64,000 bases of DNA from Belnapia arida. Its GTDB lineage: Bacteria > Pseudomonadota > Alphaproteobacteria > Acetobacterales > Acetobacteraceae. The stretch is from assembly GCF_016773205.1 (NCBI RefSeq), contig NZ_JAETWB010000016.1, positions 43,198-107,197 on the forward strand, given 5' to 3'. Made by a program: the position numbers and the translations under genes. Of this stretch, positions 24,011-34,646 are shown piece by piece. Numbering within the stretch: the stretch's first letter is position 1; every line of letters starts with the position of its first letter. A model generated the notes under the pieces. The model worked only from the letters and a program-made list of their open reading frames with translations, searched no databases and had not been told where the DNA came from.

Positions 24011-24982
24011 ATGCATCTCGGAAAGCGGGCCCTGCTCGGGCTGCTGGCGGCACCGGCCATCGCGCGGGCCCAGGGCACGAGCACCTGGCCGGACCGGCCG
24101 CTGCGCTTCATCATCGGCGCGGCGGCGGGCGGCGTTTCCGACATCTTCCTCCGGCTGATGGAGGCCCGGCTGCGCGAGCGGCTGGGCCAGCCGCTGGTGA
24201 TCGACCCGCGGCCGGGTGCCGGCGGGATGCTCGGCGCCGAGGCCGCCGCCCGCAGCGCGCCGGACGGCTACAGCTTCTTCGTCAACCACATCGCCTCGCA
24301 CGGCATCGGGCCGACGCTGTACAAGCGGCTCTCCTTCGACCCGCTGCGCGACCTGCCGGGCATCTGCCGCCTGGCCCGCATGCCGAACGTGCTGATCGTC
24401 AAGGGCGACAGCCCGCACCGTGACGTCGCCGCGCTGGTCGCCTTCATGCGCGCCAGCCCGCAGGCGGCGACCTTCGCCTCGGCCGGCACCGGCACCTCCT
24501 CGCATCTCTCGGGCGTGCTGCTCGGCCTCAGGACGGGGATCGAGACCATCCATGTCCCCTATCGCGGCACGGCGCCGAGCATGGCGGCGGTGATGAACGG
24601 CGAGGTGCTCTTCGCCATCGACAATGCGCCGGCCAGCCGGCAGCAGGTGCTGGGCGGCCTGTTGCGCGCGCTCGCCGTCTCCACGGCTGAGCGCGCGACC
24701 ACCATGCCGGAGCTGCCGAGCCTGCAGGAGAGCGGGATCGCCGATTTCAACGTCGCCTCCTGGTACGGCATCGCCGCGCCGTCGGGCCTGCCGCGGCCCA
24801 TCGCCGACCGGCTCGGCGGCGAGATCCTGGAGGCGCTGGCCGATCCGGGGATCGCTGCGCGCATCCGCGAATTCGGCGCCGAGCCGGCGCCGCTGCCGGC
24901 GGCGGCCTATAATGAGTACATGCGCCAGCAGGTCGCCGCCTGGGCGCCGGTGGTCAAAGCGTCCGGCGCCTCGATCGACTAG
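24011..24982 (+). CDS. Bug/TctC-family tripartite tricarboxylate transport substrate-binding protein
   Basis: 323 aa with a signal peptide (RALLGLLAAPAIARAQ). Family blocks: WPDRPLRFIIGAAAGGVSDI, the ligand-loop region PGAGGMLGAEAAARSAPDGYSFF, IHVPYRGTAPSMAAVMNGEV and WYGIAAPSGLPRP. It would bind a carboxylate in the periplasm. GGGAGGAAG lies just upstream of the ATG at 24011. No TctA/TctB is next to it, so it is an orphan that may share the tctBA genes at 39297-41361. Confidence 0.9.
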   Translation: MHLGKRALLGLLAAPAIARAQGTSTWPDRPLRFIIGAAAGGVSDIFLRLMEARLRERLGQPLVIDPRPGAGGMLGAEAAARSAPDGYSFFVNHIASHGIGPTLYKRLSFDPLRDLPGICRLARMPNVLIVKGDSPHRDVAALVAFMRASPQAATFASAGTGTSSHLSGVLLGLRTGIETIHVPYRGTAPSMAAVMNGEVLFAIDNAPASRQQVLGGLLRALAVSTAERATTMPELPSLQESGIADFNVASWYGIAAPSGLPRPIADRLGGEILEALADPGIAARIREFGAEPAPLPAAAYNEYMRQQVAAWAPVVKASGASID

Positions 24983-25248
24983 TGACAAACATGACAGCGA
25001 ATATAGTAATGCCGAAGGCGCAATGAGCCCATGGTGGCCGGGGGAAGCTTTGCCCTTCCACCGGGAGGCCATCATGACCGACTTCGTCATCGTCGTCGCT
25101 GCCGTCGCCAGCCTTGCCGCCTCGCCCAACCTGCCGCCGGAAGCCGCCATCCCGCAGAATGCGCCGACCATCGGCTTCCGCCTCTACAAGGACCTGCATG
25201 CCTGCGAGGCCGCCACCGCCCAGCTCACCCCCCGGCGCGGCATGCGCC

Positions 25249-26452
<1,204 letters not shown>

Positions 26453-26469
<17 letters not shown>

Positions 26470-28060
26470 TGGTGTCCGCCGCCTTCTCCGCCGTCATCAG
26501 CACGGCCGGGTGGATGTTGGAGGAGGGCACCAGCGGGAAGACCGAGGCATCCACCACGCGCAGCCCCTGCACGCCGCGCACGCGGAGCTCGGTGTCGACG
26601 ACGCTGCGCTCGTCGGCGCCCATGCGGTTGGTGCCGCAGGGGTGGTACACGGTGGTCCCCGCCGCGCGGATGTAGTCGAGCATCGCCTCGTCGCCGCCGG
26701 TCTGCGGGCCCGGCGCCTCCTCCTCCTCGATCAGCCCGGCGAAGGGCTGGGTCGAGGAGATGCGGCGGGCGAGCTTCGCCGCCTTGAGCATCACATGCAC
26801 GTCCGATGGCGCGGTCAGGTAGCGCGCCTCGATCCGTGGCTTGTCCTCGACGCGCGGCGAGCGCAGCGCCAGCTCGCCCCGGCTGTCCGGCCGGCACTGG
26901 CAGAAGTTGAAGGTGAAGCCCGGATGCTTCGCCAGCGCCGCCGCCGAGGCGGCCTGGTTGCTGAGGCTGTAGTTGACGTACTGGAACTGCACCTCGGCCT
27001 CCTCGGAGCCAGGCAGGACCCGGGCGAAGAGGCTCGCCTCCGAGGCGCCGATCGCCATCTGCCCGCGCCGGCGGATCGCCCAGTCGAGGCCGAGCTGCGC
27101 CGTCTTGAAGGGGTTCGCCATGAACTCGTTCAGCGTCCCGCAGGGCCTGGTGCGGAAGGCGAAGCGGATCATGAAGTGGTCCTGGAGGTTCTTGCCCACT
27201 TCCGGCGCGTGCACTCGGGTCTCGATCCCGAGCGCCTGCAAGGCGGCGCCGTCGCCGATGCCCGACAGCATCAGCATCTTCGGGCTCTCGATGGCGCCGG
27301 CCGAGAGGATCACCTCGCGCCGCGCGCGGTGGACGCGCTCGGCGCCGTCCGGCCCGCGCACCGCGACGCCGACCGCGCGGTTGCCTTCGAGGATGATGCG
27401 CTGGCCGACCTGCTCGGTATGCACGACGAGGTTCTTCCGCCCGAGCGCCGGGCGCAGATAGGCGACGGCCGGGCTCCAGCGCCGCCCACGGTGGACGTTG
27501 AGCTGGTTGGGCGCCACGCCCTCGAACCAGGCGCCGTTGTTGTCCGCGTTGCGCGGGAAGCCGAGCGCCTCGCAGGCGGCGACGAAGGCCTGGCATCCGG
27601 GCGAGGGGTCCGGCACCTCGCCGACCCGCACCGGGCCCTCCTTGCCGCGATACTCGCTGCCGGGCCCGGCGAAGGTCTCGAGCTTGCGGAAATAGGGCAG
27701 GCAATCGTCATGCGACCAGCCCCGCGCGCCGGATTGCGCCCAGCGGTCGTAGTCGCGCGGCGAGCCGCGCAGGAAGACCAGCCCGTTGACGCTGCCCGAG
27801 CCGCCGATGACCCGCCCGCGCGGCCAGTAGACGCTGCGGCCCTTCAGCTCCGGCTCCGCCTCGGTCTGGTAGTTCCAGTCGAACTTGCGGGTGACGTAGA
27901 GCCGGGCGAACCCCATGGGGATGTGGATCCAGGGGTTGCGGTCCCAGGGGCCTGCCTCCAGCAGCACCACCTTCACCGCAGGATCTTCGGAAAGCCTCGC
28001 GGCCAGCACGCAGCCGGCCGAGCCGCCGCCGAGGATCACGTAATCCGCTGCTTCTTCCAT
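26453..28060 (-). CDS. GMC-family FAD oxidoreductase (choline dehydrogenase-like)
   Basis: 535 aa. The FAD dinucleotide fold is at the N-terminus (YVILGGGSAGCVLAARLSE). GMC signatures follow: GRVIGGSGSVNGLVFLRG near residue 80 and GAIESPKMLMLSGIG near 260. The C-terminus carries YHPCGTNRMG and DASVFPLVPSSNIHP, with the catalytic His/Asn pair. Members oxidise alcohols; choline, polyethylene glycol and other alcohols are possible substrates. ATG 28060 is chosen because it directly precedes the FAD-binding strand. It is divergent from a Bug protein. Confidence 0.9.
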
Positions 28061-28166
28061 CCTGCGCTTCCCCATTCTTGCCGCCATGAGGCCATGCGGG
28101 GACGCAAGCGGCAAGGCGGCACGGGGCTTGCGAAGCGAACCGGCCGAAAGACCGGGAGCCTCGACC

Positions 28167-29135
28167 ATGCAACGCCGCCCCCTGCTGCTGGCCGCCGCCA
28201 GCCTCGCCCTGCCCCGCCTCGCCTACGCCCAGGCCGGCTGGGCCAGCCGGCCGGTTACCATCCTGGTGCCCTATGTCGCCGGCGGACCCTCCGACACCCT
28301 GGCCCGTGCCACAGGCGCCGCGCTGCAGGCCGCCATCGGCCAGCCGGTGGTGGTGGAGAACCGGCCGGGCGCCAATGGCGCCGCCGCCGCCGCCCTCGCC
28401 GCACGGGCGGCGCCGGATGGGCATACGCTCTTCATCGCGGCGAGCGGCATCCTCACCATCAACCCGCATCTCATGCCGAACCTGCCCTATGACCCGATGC
28501 GGGATTTCGCGCCGCTGACCGTCGCCATCAGCGCGCCCAACCTGCTGGTCGCCCACCCGCGCCTCCCGCCGCGCGACGTGCCGGGGTTGGTCGCCTGGCT
28601 GAAGGCCAACCCGAACGGGGCGAGCTACGGGACGAGCGGCATCGGCTCCTCCGAGCACCTGACGATGGAGCTTTTCGCCCAACGGACGGGCACGCGGCTG
28701 ACCCATGTGCCCTATGGCGGCGGTGCGGCGGCGGTGACGGACCTCATCGCCGGGACGACCGAGCTCTCCTTCCTCAACATCTCGACCGTGGCGCCGCATG
28801 TGCAGTCAGGCGCGCTGCGGGCGCTGGCGGTCGGCAGCCTGGCGCGGCATCCGCTCCTTCCCGATGTGCCGACGGTGGACGAGAGCGGCGTCCCCGGCTT
28901 CGAGGGCGGGAGCTGGCACGGCGTCGTCGCGCCGCACGCCACGCCGGAGCCGGTGCTGGAGGCGGTGCATGCCGCGCTGGTGGCGGCCCTCCGCCAGAAG
29001 GAGACGGAGGCGCGGCTGACCCGCATCGGCTTCAGCGTCGTCGCCGGCGGCCGGGCGGAGTTCGCCGCGCGGATCGAGCGGGAGCTCGGCGCGTGGCGGG
29101 AGGTGATCCGAACGGCGGGGATCGGCGCCGGCTAG
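28167..29135 (+). CDS. Bug/TctC-family substrate-binding protein
   Basis: 322 aa. The signal peptide (PLLLAAASLALPRLAYAQ) is followed by WASRPVTILVPYVAGGPSDTLAR, NRPGANGAAAAALAARAAPDG, HVPYGGGAAAVTDLIAGTTEL and SWHGVVAPHATPEP, all typical of the family. It is divergent from the GMC oxidoreductase and followed by the unrelated OpgH-like gene. Like the other orphans it lacks adjacent membrane components. Confidence 0.9.
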   Translation: MQRRPLLLAAASLALPRLAYAQAGWASRPVTILVPYVAGGPSDTLARATGAALQAAIGQPVVVENRPGANGAAAAALAARAAPDGHTLFIAASGILTINPHLMPNLPYDPMRDFAPLTVAISAPNLLVAHPRLPPRDVPGLVAWLKANPNGASYGTSGIGSSEHLTMELFAQRTGTRLTHVPYGGGAAAVTDLIAGTTELSFLNISTVAPHVQSGALRALAVGSLARHPLLPDVPTVDESGVPGFEGGSWHGVVAPHATPEPVLEAVHAALVAALRQKETEARLTRIGFSVVAGGRAEFAARIERELGAWREVIRTAGIGAG

Positions 29136-29178
29136 GCGATCCGCAATTCCGCCACGCTGGCGCAATAGCCTGGGTGGG

Positions 29179-30909
29179 ATGGTCCTGCGCCGCCTCGCCT
29201 TCGCCCTGCTCTGCCTGGCCCTGACCGGGGCACAGCTCTGGCTTGCCGCCCGGGTGATAGCACCGAGCGGCTGGACGGTATGGGAGGGGCTCGCCCTGCT
29301 TTGCTTCGCCGGGACGGCGCCCTGGACGGCGCTCTGTGCCGGCAACGCGCTGGTCGGGCTGCTGATCCTGCTGCGGGCGCCGCATCCGCCGGCGGCGGTG
29401 TTGCCGGCGCTGCGTCGCATCAGGCCGGGCGGGGGGCGGATGTGGACCGCCATCGCCGTCTGCATCCGCAACGAGGCGATGGAGCAGGTGCTGCCGCCCC
29501 TCGCCCGGCTGCTGGACGGGCTGGCGGAGGCGGGGGCGGCGGGGCGCTTCACCCTCTGGTTCCTGTCCGACACGCAGGAGCCGTCGCTGGCCGCGGCGGA
29601 GGCGGCGGCGATCGAGGCGTTCCGTGGGCGGTATCCGGGCCTGCGCTACCGGCGGCGGGAGGGCAATGCCGGGTTCAAGGCCGGCAACGTGATGGACTTC
29701 CTCGACAACCATGCGCAGGGCGCCGAGCTGATGCTCTGCCTCGATGCCGACAGCGAGATGTCGGCCGCCGCCGTGTTGCGCCTCGTCGCCTGCATGGAAG
29801 CCGATCCGCAGCTCGCCATTCTGCAGCAGCTCATCGTCGGGCGGCCGGCGGCGGCGGCCTTCCCGCGGCTGTTCCAGTTCGGCATGCGCGCGGGCATGCG
29901 GGCCTGGGCGACGGGGCAGGCCTGGTGGCAGGGGCCGGAGGGGCCCTACTGGGGCCACAACGCCATCATCCGCATCGAGCCCTTCCGCCGCCATTGCCGG
30001 CTGGAGGCGCTGCCCGACGGCAGCCCGATCCTCAGCCATGACCAGGTCGAGGCGGTGCGGCTGCATGCCGCCGGCTGGAAGGTCTGCTGCCTGCCGGAGG
30101 AGGCGGGAAGCCTCGAGGGAAATCCGCCGGCGCTCCCGGAATTCATGGCGCGCGACCTGCGCTGGGCGGCGGGGAACATGCAGTATTTCGCCCTGCTCCG
30201 CCTGCCAGGGATGACCTGGATGGGGCGATGGCAATTGCTCCAGGCGATCCTGCTTTTCCTCGGGGCGCCGCTCTGGACCGGCGTGCTGGCCTTCGCCGCG
30301 CTCAATGCCGCGGCCGGCGGGGCGGTGGAGACGCCGGGCGCCTCGCTGCTGGCGCTGATGGCGGCGGTCTGGGCGATGCTGCACGCGCCGAAGCTCTGCG
30401 GCTATGCCGAGGTGCTGGCGAAGCCCGGCCTCGCCGCGGCTTATGGCGGGCGGGCGGCCTTCCTCCGCGGCGCGGGGGCGGAGCTTGCCTTCACCACGCT
30501 GCTCGACCCGGTGAGCATCCTCAACAAGGCGATGTTCCTGGCGCGGCTGCCCTTCGGCGCACGGCAGGGCTGGGCGCCGCAGAACCGGGCGGCGCGCGGC
30601 ATCGGCTGGGCGGATGCGGCGCGTCTGCTCTGGCCGCACACGCTCTTCGGCGCGCTCGTCTTCGGCCTGCTGCTGGTGGCGGCGCCCGGTGCGGTGGGAT
30701 GGGCGCTGCCCTGGGCGGGCGGGCTGCTGCTTGCCATTCCCTTCTGCGTGGTGACGGCGGCGCCGCGCTTCTCCGCCGGCCTCCGCCGCCGCGGCCTGGC
30801 GGCGACGCCCGAGGAACTGGCGATGGACGGGGCGGTTCAGCTCGCCCTGAGGCCCTCCCCAGCATCGCCGTCTGGAACATCCCCGGCTGGGCCGCTCGCG
30901 CCAAGCTGA
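29179..30909 (+). CDS. OpgH/MdoH-like glucans biosynthesis glucosyltransferase
   Basis: 576 aa. N-terminal membrane helices (FALLCLALTGAQLWLAARVI) precede a GT2 domain with TAIAVCIRNEAMEQVL, the DxD in MLCLDADSEM (about residue 190), the SHDQVEAVRLH block and RDLRWAAGNMQYF. Further membrane helices fill the C-terminal third. This matches OpgH, which makes the beta-1,2-glucan backbone of osmoregulated periplasmic glucans. The usual partner OpgG is not adjacent; the next gene is a phospholipase D-like protein. It is shorter than E. coli OpgH, as in many alphaproteobacteria. Confidence 0.85.
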   Translation: MVLRRLAFALLCLALTGAQLWLAARVIAPSGWTVWEGLALLCFAGTAPWTALCAGNALVGLLILLRAPHPPAAVLPALRRIRPGGGRMWTAIAVCIRNEAMEQVLPPLARLLDGLAEAGAAGRFTLWFLSDTQEPSLAAAEAAAIEAFRGRYPGLRYRRREGNAGFKAGNVMDFLDNHAQGAELMLCLDADSEMSAAAVLRLVACMEADPQLAILQQLIVGRPAAAAFPRLFQFGMRAGMRAWATGQAWWQGPEGPYWGHNAIIRIEPFRRHCRLEALPDGSPILSHDQVEAVRLHAAGWKVCCLPEEAGSLEGNPPALPEFMARDLRWAAGNMQYFALLRLPGMTWMGRWQLLQAILLFLGAPLWTGVLAFAALNAAAGGAVETPGASLLALMAAVWAMLHAPKLCGYAEVLAKPGLAAAYGGRAAFLRGAGAELAFTTLLDPVSILNKAMFLARLPFGARQGWAPQNRAARGIGWADAARLLWPHTLFGALVFGLLLVAAPGAVGWALPWAGGLLLAIPFCVVTAAPRFSAGLRRRGLAATPEELAMDGAVQLALRPSPASPSGTSPAGPLAPS

Positions 30910-30956
30910 TCCGGAACGGCGCGGAGCCGGAACCGCCCGGTAGCGTTACGTCCGGC

Positions 30957-32237
30957 ATGGACCAGATGCGGATCGGACGGCGCAGCCTCGGGCTGCTGGC
31001 GGCGGGACTCTCGGGATGTGCCGCAATTCCGGTGCTGCCGGATGGCCCGTCCGACCCCATGGAGCGGCAGTCGCTGCTCGCTGAGGCGCTGGACGGTGCC
31101 CCGCTGCTCGGCGGCAACCGGGTGGAGGTGCTGGATGGCGGCGTCGCCATGTTCCGGGCCGCCTTCCGCGCCATCGCCGCGGCGAGGGACCATGTGAACC
31201 TCGAATTCTACATCCTGCAGGATGTCCGCATCCCCGGCATCGAAGGCCCCTCACTCTTCGAGTTGCTGCAGGTGAAGCTCGCCCAGGGTGTCGCCGTCAA
31301 TATTATCCATGACGGCTATGGCTCGCTTGGAACGGATCTGTCGCCGCTGCGGGCCGCTGGGGCGCGGACGCTGGAATTCCACCCGCTCGATCCGACGGCC
31401 GCCAAGCGCGGCTGGATGCCGAATGACCGGGACCACCGGAAGCTGCTGGTGGTGGACGGGCGCATCGGCATCATGGGCGGCGTCAACCTTGACCGCGTCT
31501 ACCAGAACCCCTGCGGCACCGGCGCCACCCCGACCGACACGGAGGCGGCCTGCTGGCACGATTCCTCCATCCGCATCGAGGGCCCCGCGGTCGGCGCCAT
31601 GCAGCGGCTTTTTTTCGACACATGGGAGAAGGAGCACGGCGAGGCGCTGGCGCCGCGCAACTGGTTCCCCCGCCTGCCCGAAGTGGGGCCGGCGCGCATC
31701 CGCATCCTCGGCAGCGAACCGGGCGAGCGGAAGCCGCGCTACTACGTCACCCTGGTGACGGCGCTGGAGGCGGCGCGCGAGCGGATCTGGCTCTGCACCG
31801 GCTATTTCGTGCCGACCTGGCAGCAGCGCCGCGTGTTGCGCGCCGCCGCCCGCCGTGGCGTCGAGGTGCGGCTGCTGCTGCCGAGCGTCAGCGACAGCCA
31901 GGAGGCGCTGAACGCCCAGCACGCCGCCTATGACGACATGCTCGAAGCCGGCGTGAAGATCCACGAAGTCACCGACGGCGTGCTGCACGGCAAGCTGGCG
32001 GTGGTGGACGGCGTCTGGTCATCGGTCGGCTCCTCCAATTTCGACCGGCGCAGCGTCGCCTGGAACAACGAGGCGGATGCGATCATCCTCGGCCGCGACA
32101 CCGCCGCGGCGCTGGAGCGGATCCTGGCGCGCGAATTCGGCCGCGCCCGCCCCGTCATCCTGGAGGAGTGGGAACGCCGCGGCCTCGGTGCCCGGCTGCG
32201 CGAGCAATCCTCGCGGCTGTTCCTCGATCTGCTATGA
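30957..32237 (+). CDS. phospholipase D-like / cardiolipin synthase-like protein
   Basis: 426 aa. Two HKD motifs are clear: HRKLLVVDGRIGIMGG (about residue 160) and HGKLAVVDGVWSSVGSSN (about 345). The N-terminus has a lipoprotein-like or signal segment (GLLAAGLSGCAAIP), so it may sit in the periplasm or be anchored. Family members make cardiolipin or hydrolyse phosphodiesters. ATG 30957 is used, with another ATG at 30966. It is 47 bp downstream of the OpgH-like gene and may share its transcript, which could link phospholipid turnover with glucan modification. That link is conjecture. Confidence 0.85.
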   Translation: MDQMRIGRRSLGLLAAGLSGCAAIPVLPDGPSDPMERQSLLAEALDGAPLLGGNRVEVLDGGVAMFRAAFRAIAAARDHVNLEFYILQDVRIPGIEGPSLFELLQVKLAQGVAVNIIHDGYGSLGTDLSPLRAAGARTLEFHPLDPTAAKRGWMPNDRDHRKLLVVDGRIGIMGGVNLDRVYQNPCGTGATPTDTEAACWHDSSIRIEGPAVGAMQRLFFDTWEKEHGEALAPRNWFPRLPEVGPARIRILGSEPGERKPRYYVTLVTALEAARERIWLCTGYFVPTWQQRRVLRAAARRGVEVRLLLPSVSDSQEALNAQHAAYDDMLEAGVKIHEVTDGVLHGKLAVVDGVWSSVGSSNFDRRSVAWNNEADAIILGRDTAAALERILAREFGRARPVILEEWERRGLGARLREQSSRLFLDLL

Positions 32238-33200
32238 CGCCCGCGCCAGGCCCAGCTCCCGCAACAGCACGGCGGAGGTCTCGGCGAACTGCCCGGCGAA
32301 GCGGGTGAAGGCTTCCGGCCCATCCCAGACCGGGACGATGCCGCGGCCCTGCATCATCTCCCGCACTTCCGGCCGCGCATGGGCCCGCTCGGCGGCGGCG
32401 AGCAGCGTCGTGCGCACCGGCGCCGGGATGCCGCGCGGCGCGACCAGCGCGAACCAATTGGCATAGGCCCAGTCGAGGCCGCCCTCCTTTAGCGTCGGCA
32501 CATCCGGCAGGATCGTCATGCGCTGCTCGCCCATCACCGCGAGGATGCGCACCCGCCCCGCGGCGGCCAGCGACTGCGCCTCGACCGGGGAGCCGGTGAA
32601 GACGCCGATGCCGCCCGCGACCAGGTCCTGCAGGGCGGGCGCGCCGCCGGTGCTCGGAATCCAGCGGATGCGGTCCGCCTCCAGGCCGAGCTTCCGCGCC
32701 ATCCCCGCCGCCGCCAGATGCCAGGAGCCGCCCGCGCCGACGCCGGAACCGGTGATGCTGCCGCGGCGCCCGTCCTTCAGCGCCGACGCGAAGCCGGCGA
32801 AGTCACGCCACGGCGCCTCCGCCCGCACCGTCACCCCGGCCGGGATGGTGGCGAGGCGGGAGAGCAGGTCGAGATTCTCCGGCCCGAATTCGGCGAGGCC
32901 GAGCGCGCGGAAATTGGCGAATTCCGAAGTGCCGGTCCCGATCGTGTAGCCATCCGCCGCCGCATTGGCGATCGCCGCATGGCCGGTGACGCCGTTGCCG
33001 CCGGTGCGGTTCACCACGTTGACGGGCTGGTTCAGTTCCCGCTCCAGCCCCTGGACGAAGATGCGGGTGACGGTGTCTGCCCCGCCGCCCGCGGCCCAGG
33101 GCACGATGAACGTGACCGGCCGGGCGGGCCAGGCATCCGCCCGTGCCAGGCCCGGCGCGGCGAGCAGCGGCAGCGCCGCCAGATGGCGTCTCGTCAGCAT
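32232..33200 (-). CDS. Bug/TctC-family substrate-binding protein
   Basis: 322 aa. A signal peptide (LTRRHLAALPLLAAPGLARA) leads into WPARPVTFIVPWAAGGGADTVTR, NRTGGNGVTGHAAIANAAADGYT, GSGVGAGGSWHLAA and WFALVAPRGIPAP. It is the downstream member of a minus-strand group with an enolase-superfamily protein and a TIM-barrel protein, so its ligand may be their substrate, for example a sugar acid. Its 3' end overlaps the PLD-like gene by 6 bp. Confidence 0.9.
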   Translation of the reverse strand: MLTRRHLAALPLLAAPGLARADAWPARPVTFIVPWAAGGGADTVTRIFVQGLERELNQPVNVVNRTGGNGVTGHAAIANAAADGYTIGTGTSEFANFRALGLAEFGPENLDLLSRLATIPAGVTVRAEAPWRDFAGFASALKDGRRGSITGSGVGAGGSWHLAAAGMARKLGLEADRIRWIPSTGGAPALQDLVAGGIGVFTGSPVEAQSLAAAGRVRILAVMGEQRMTILPDVPTLKEGGLDWAYANWFALVAPRGIPAPVRTTLLAAAERAHARPEVREMMQGRGIVPVWDGPEAFTRFAGQFAETSAVLLRELGLARAS

Positions 33201-33218
33201 GGATCGTCCCCTCCCCTG

Positions 33219-34646
33219 TCAGCCGGGCCATTCGGCGTTCGGCATGGCCTGCATGGCCGTGTAATCGGGCTCCTCCGTCGCACCGAGCCCCGGCACGCCG
33301 AGCGAGCCGAGATTCAGCACGCCCTCGCGGATGGCGAGGCGTGGCCCACGCGGCGTATCGGCATAGAGGCCGGGATGCGCCTCCATGAAGCGCACCGCCT
33401 CCGCCTTCGGCCGGCCGCTGAAGCCGTCGATGAAATGATGCCCGTTCCGCTCGACATGCGCGAGGCCGAGCAGCGCCACCAGTGCCAGGTCCTGCTGCAC
33501 GCAGACGCCGGCCAGCGTCGTCAGGTCCTCGCCGGTCATGAAGTAGTCGCGCTCGTCATCCGCGGCGTTCCAGGCCTCGCAGCGGGCCCGGTTCAGCAGG
33601 GAGCGCCAGATGCCCTTGCAGGCCTTGGAGGAGACGCCGGTGTAGCCGAGCGCCCTGGCCTGGACGAAGGCATCCAGCGCGCCGTCGCTCTCGTCGATGA
33701 TGACCGGCCGCTCCCGCGCCAGCGCCGCCATGCCGGTCTCGAGCGCCCGCGCCCGCTTCACCGGCTGCTCGACGTAGAGGACCGAGGCGCAGAGCCGTTG
33801 CAGCCGGGGCTCCGCCCGCATGGCGTGCCAGAGCTCGGCGGCGCCCTCGGCATCGGCATATTGCTCGTTGCCGTCGAGCGAGACGTGGTAGCCGGCCATG
33901 CCGTCGACGACCGCGGCAACGCGGCAGAGCCGGTCCACGTCCTGCCGCACGTCGCCCATGACCTTCAGCTTCCAGAAGCTGTGGCCGTAGGTCGCCACCA
34001 CCTCCTCCAGCGTCTCCGGCAGTCCGTCCTCGACGCGCACCGATTGGTCGGCGGCGGTGATCGGGTCGACCAGCCCGACCGTGTGCCGCGCCTGGATGCG
34101 GCGCGCCGGCTTGAGCCCCGCCAGCATCGCGCCGAAGTCGAAGCCGGCGAGGTCCGGCACCACCGCATGCGGCGCCATGCCGCCGATATTCGCCCGCATG
34201 CCCGTGAAGAAGGAGATGCCGCGCAGCTTCAGCAGCGCATCCAGTGCGGCGCGGTCGATGAGGGAACGGCCATAGCTGGCGACCAGCGGGTTCAGCCCCT
34301 CGCGTCCGCAGGCCTCGACATGGGCGGCGTAGTGGTCGGCGAAATGGCCGAACGCCGTGTTGTCGCCCGCCGCCAGTACGGCCTCGCCCGCCAGCTCGAG
34401 CGAGCGGCGGAGCTGGTGCTCGTTCTGCGCGTCGCTCAGGCCCGGGTCCTTGTCGAACCACTTGGCGGCGAGGGATTCGGCGGCGACGCCCCAGCCCTCG
34501 TGCCCCGCCTCGTCGCGGATGCGGGCGCGGACCACCGCCTGCCGTCCCTCGGTGACGGTGATGACACCGAAGCGGAAGGGCAGGCGCAGGCGGAAGGGCC
34601 ATTCCCGTCGCTCGATTTCGAGGATGCGGAAGCGGGGGGCGGTCAT
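33219..34646 (-). CDS. enolase-superfamily (mandelate racemase/muconate lactonising type) protein
   Basis: 475 aa, longer than the usual 370-400. An N-terminal capping domain is followed by a barrel with SFWKLKVMGD (Lys-x-Lys acid/base), VSLDGNEQY (metal Asp), LYVEQPV (metal Glu), VIIDESDG (third metal ligand) and GVSSKACKGI (second-side Lys). This residue set indicates a Mg2+-dependent sugar-acid dehydratase or racemase. The ATG at 34646 overlaps the stop of the TIM-barrel gene. With that gene and the Bug protein it forms an uptake-and-breakdown group whose substrate I cannot name. Confidence 0.8.
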   Translation of the reverse strand: MTAPRFRILEIERREWPFRLRLPFRFGVITVTEGRQAVVRARIRDEAGHEGWGVAAESLAAKWFDKDPGLSDAQNEHQLRRSLELAGEAVLAAGDNTAFGHFADHYAAHVEACGREGLNPLVASYGRSLIDRAALDALLKLRGISFFTGMRANIGGMAPHAVVPDLAGFDFGAMLAGLKPARRIQARHTVGLVDPITAADQSVRVEDGLPETLEEVVATYGHSFWKLKVMGDVRQDVDRLCRVAAVVDGMAGYHVSLDGNEQYADAEGAAELWHAMRAEPRLQRLCASVLYVEQPVKRARALETGMAALARERPVIIDESDGALDAFVQARALGYTGVSSKACKGIWRSLLNRARCEAWNAADDERDYFMTGEDLTTLAGVCVQQDLALVALLGLAHVERNGHHFIDGFSGRPKAEAVRFMEAHPGLYADTPRGPRLAIREGVLNLGSLGVPGLGATEEPDYTAMQAMPNAEWPG

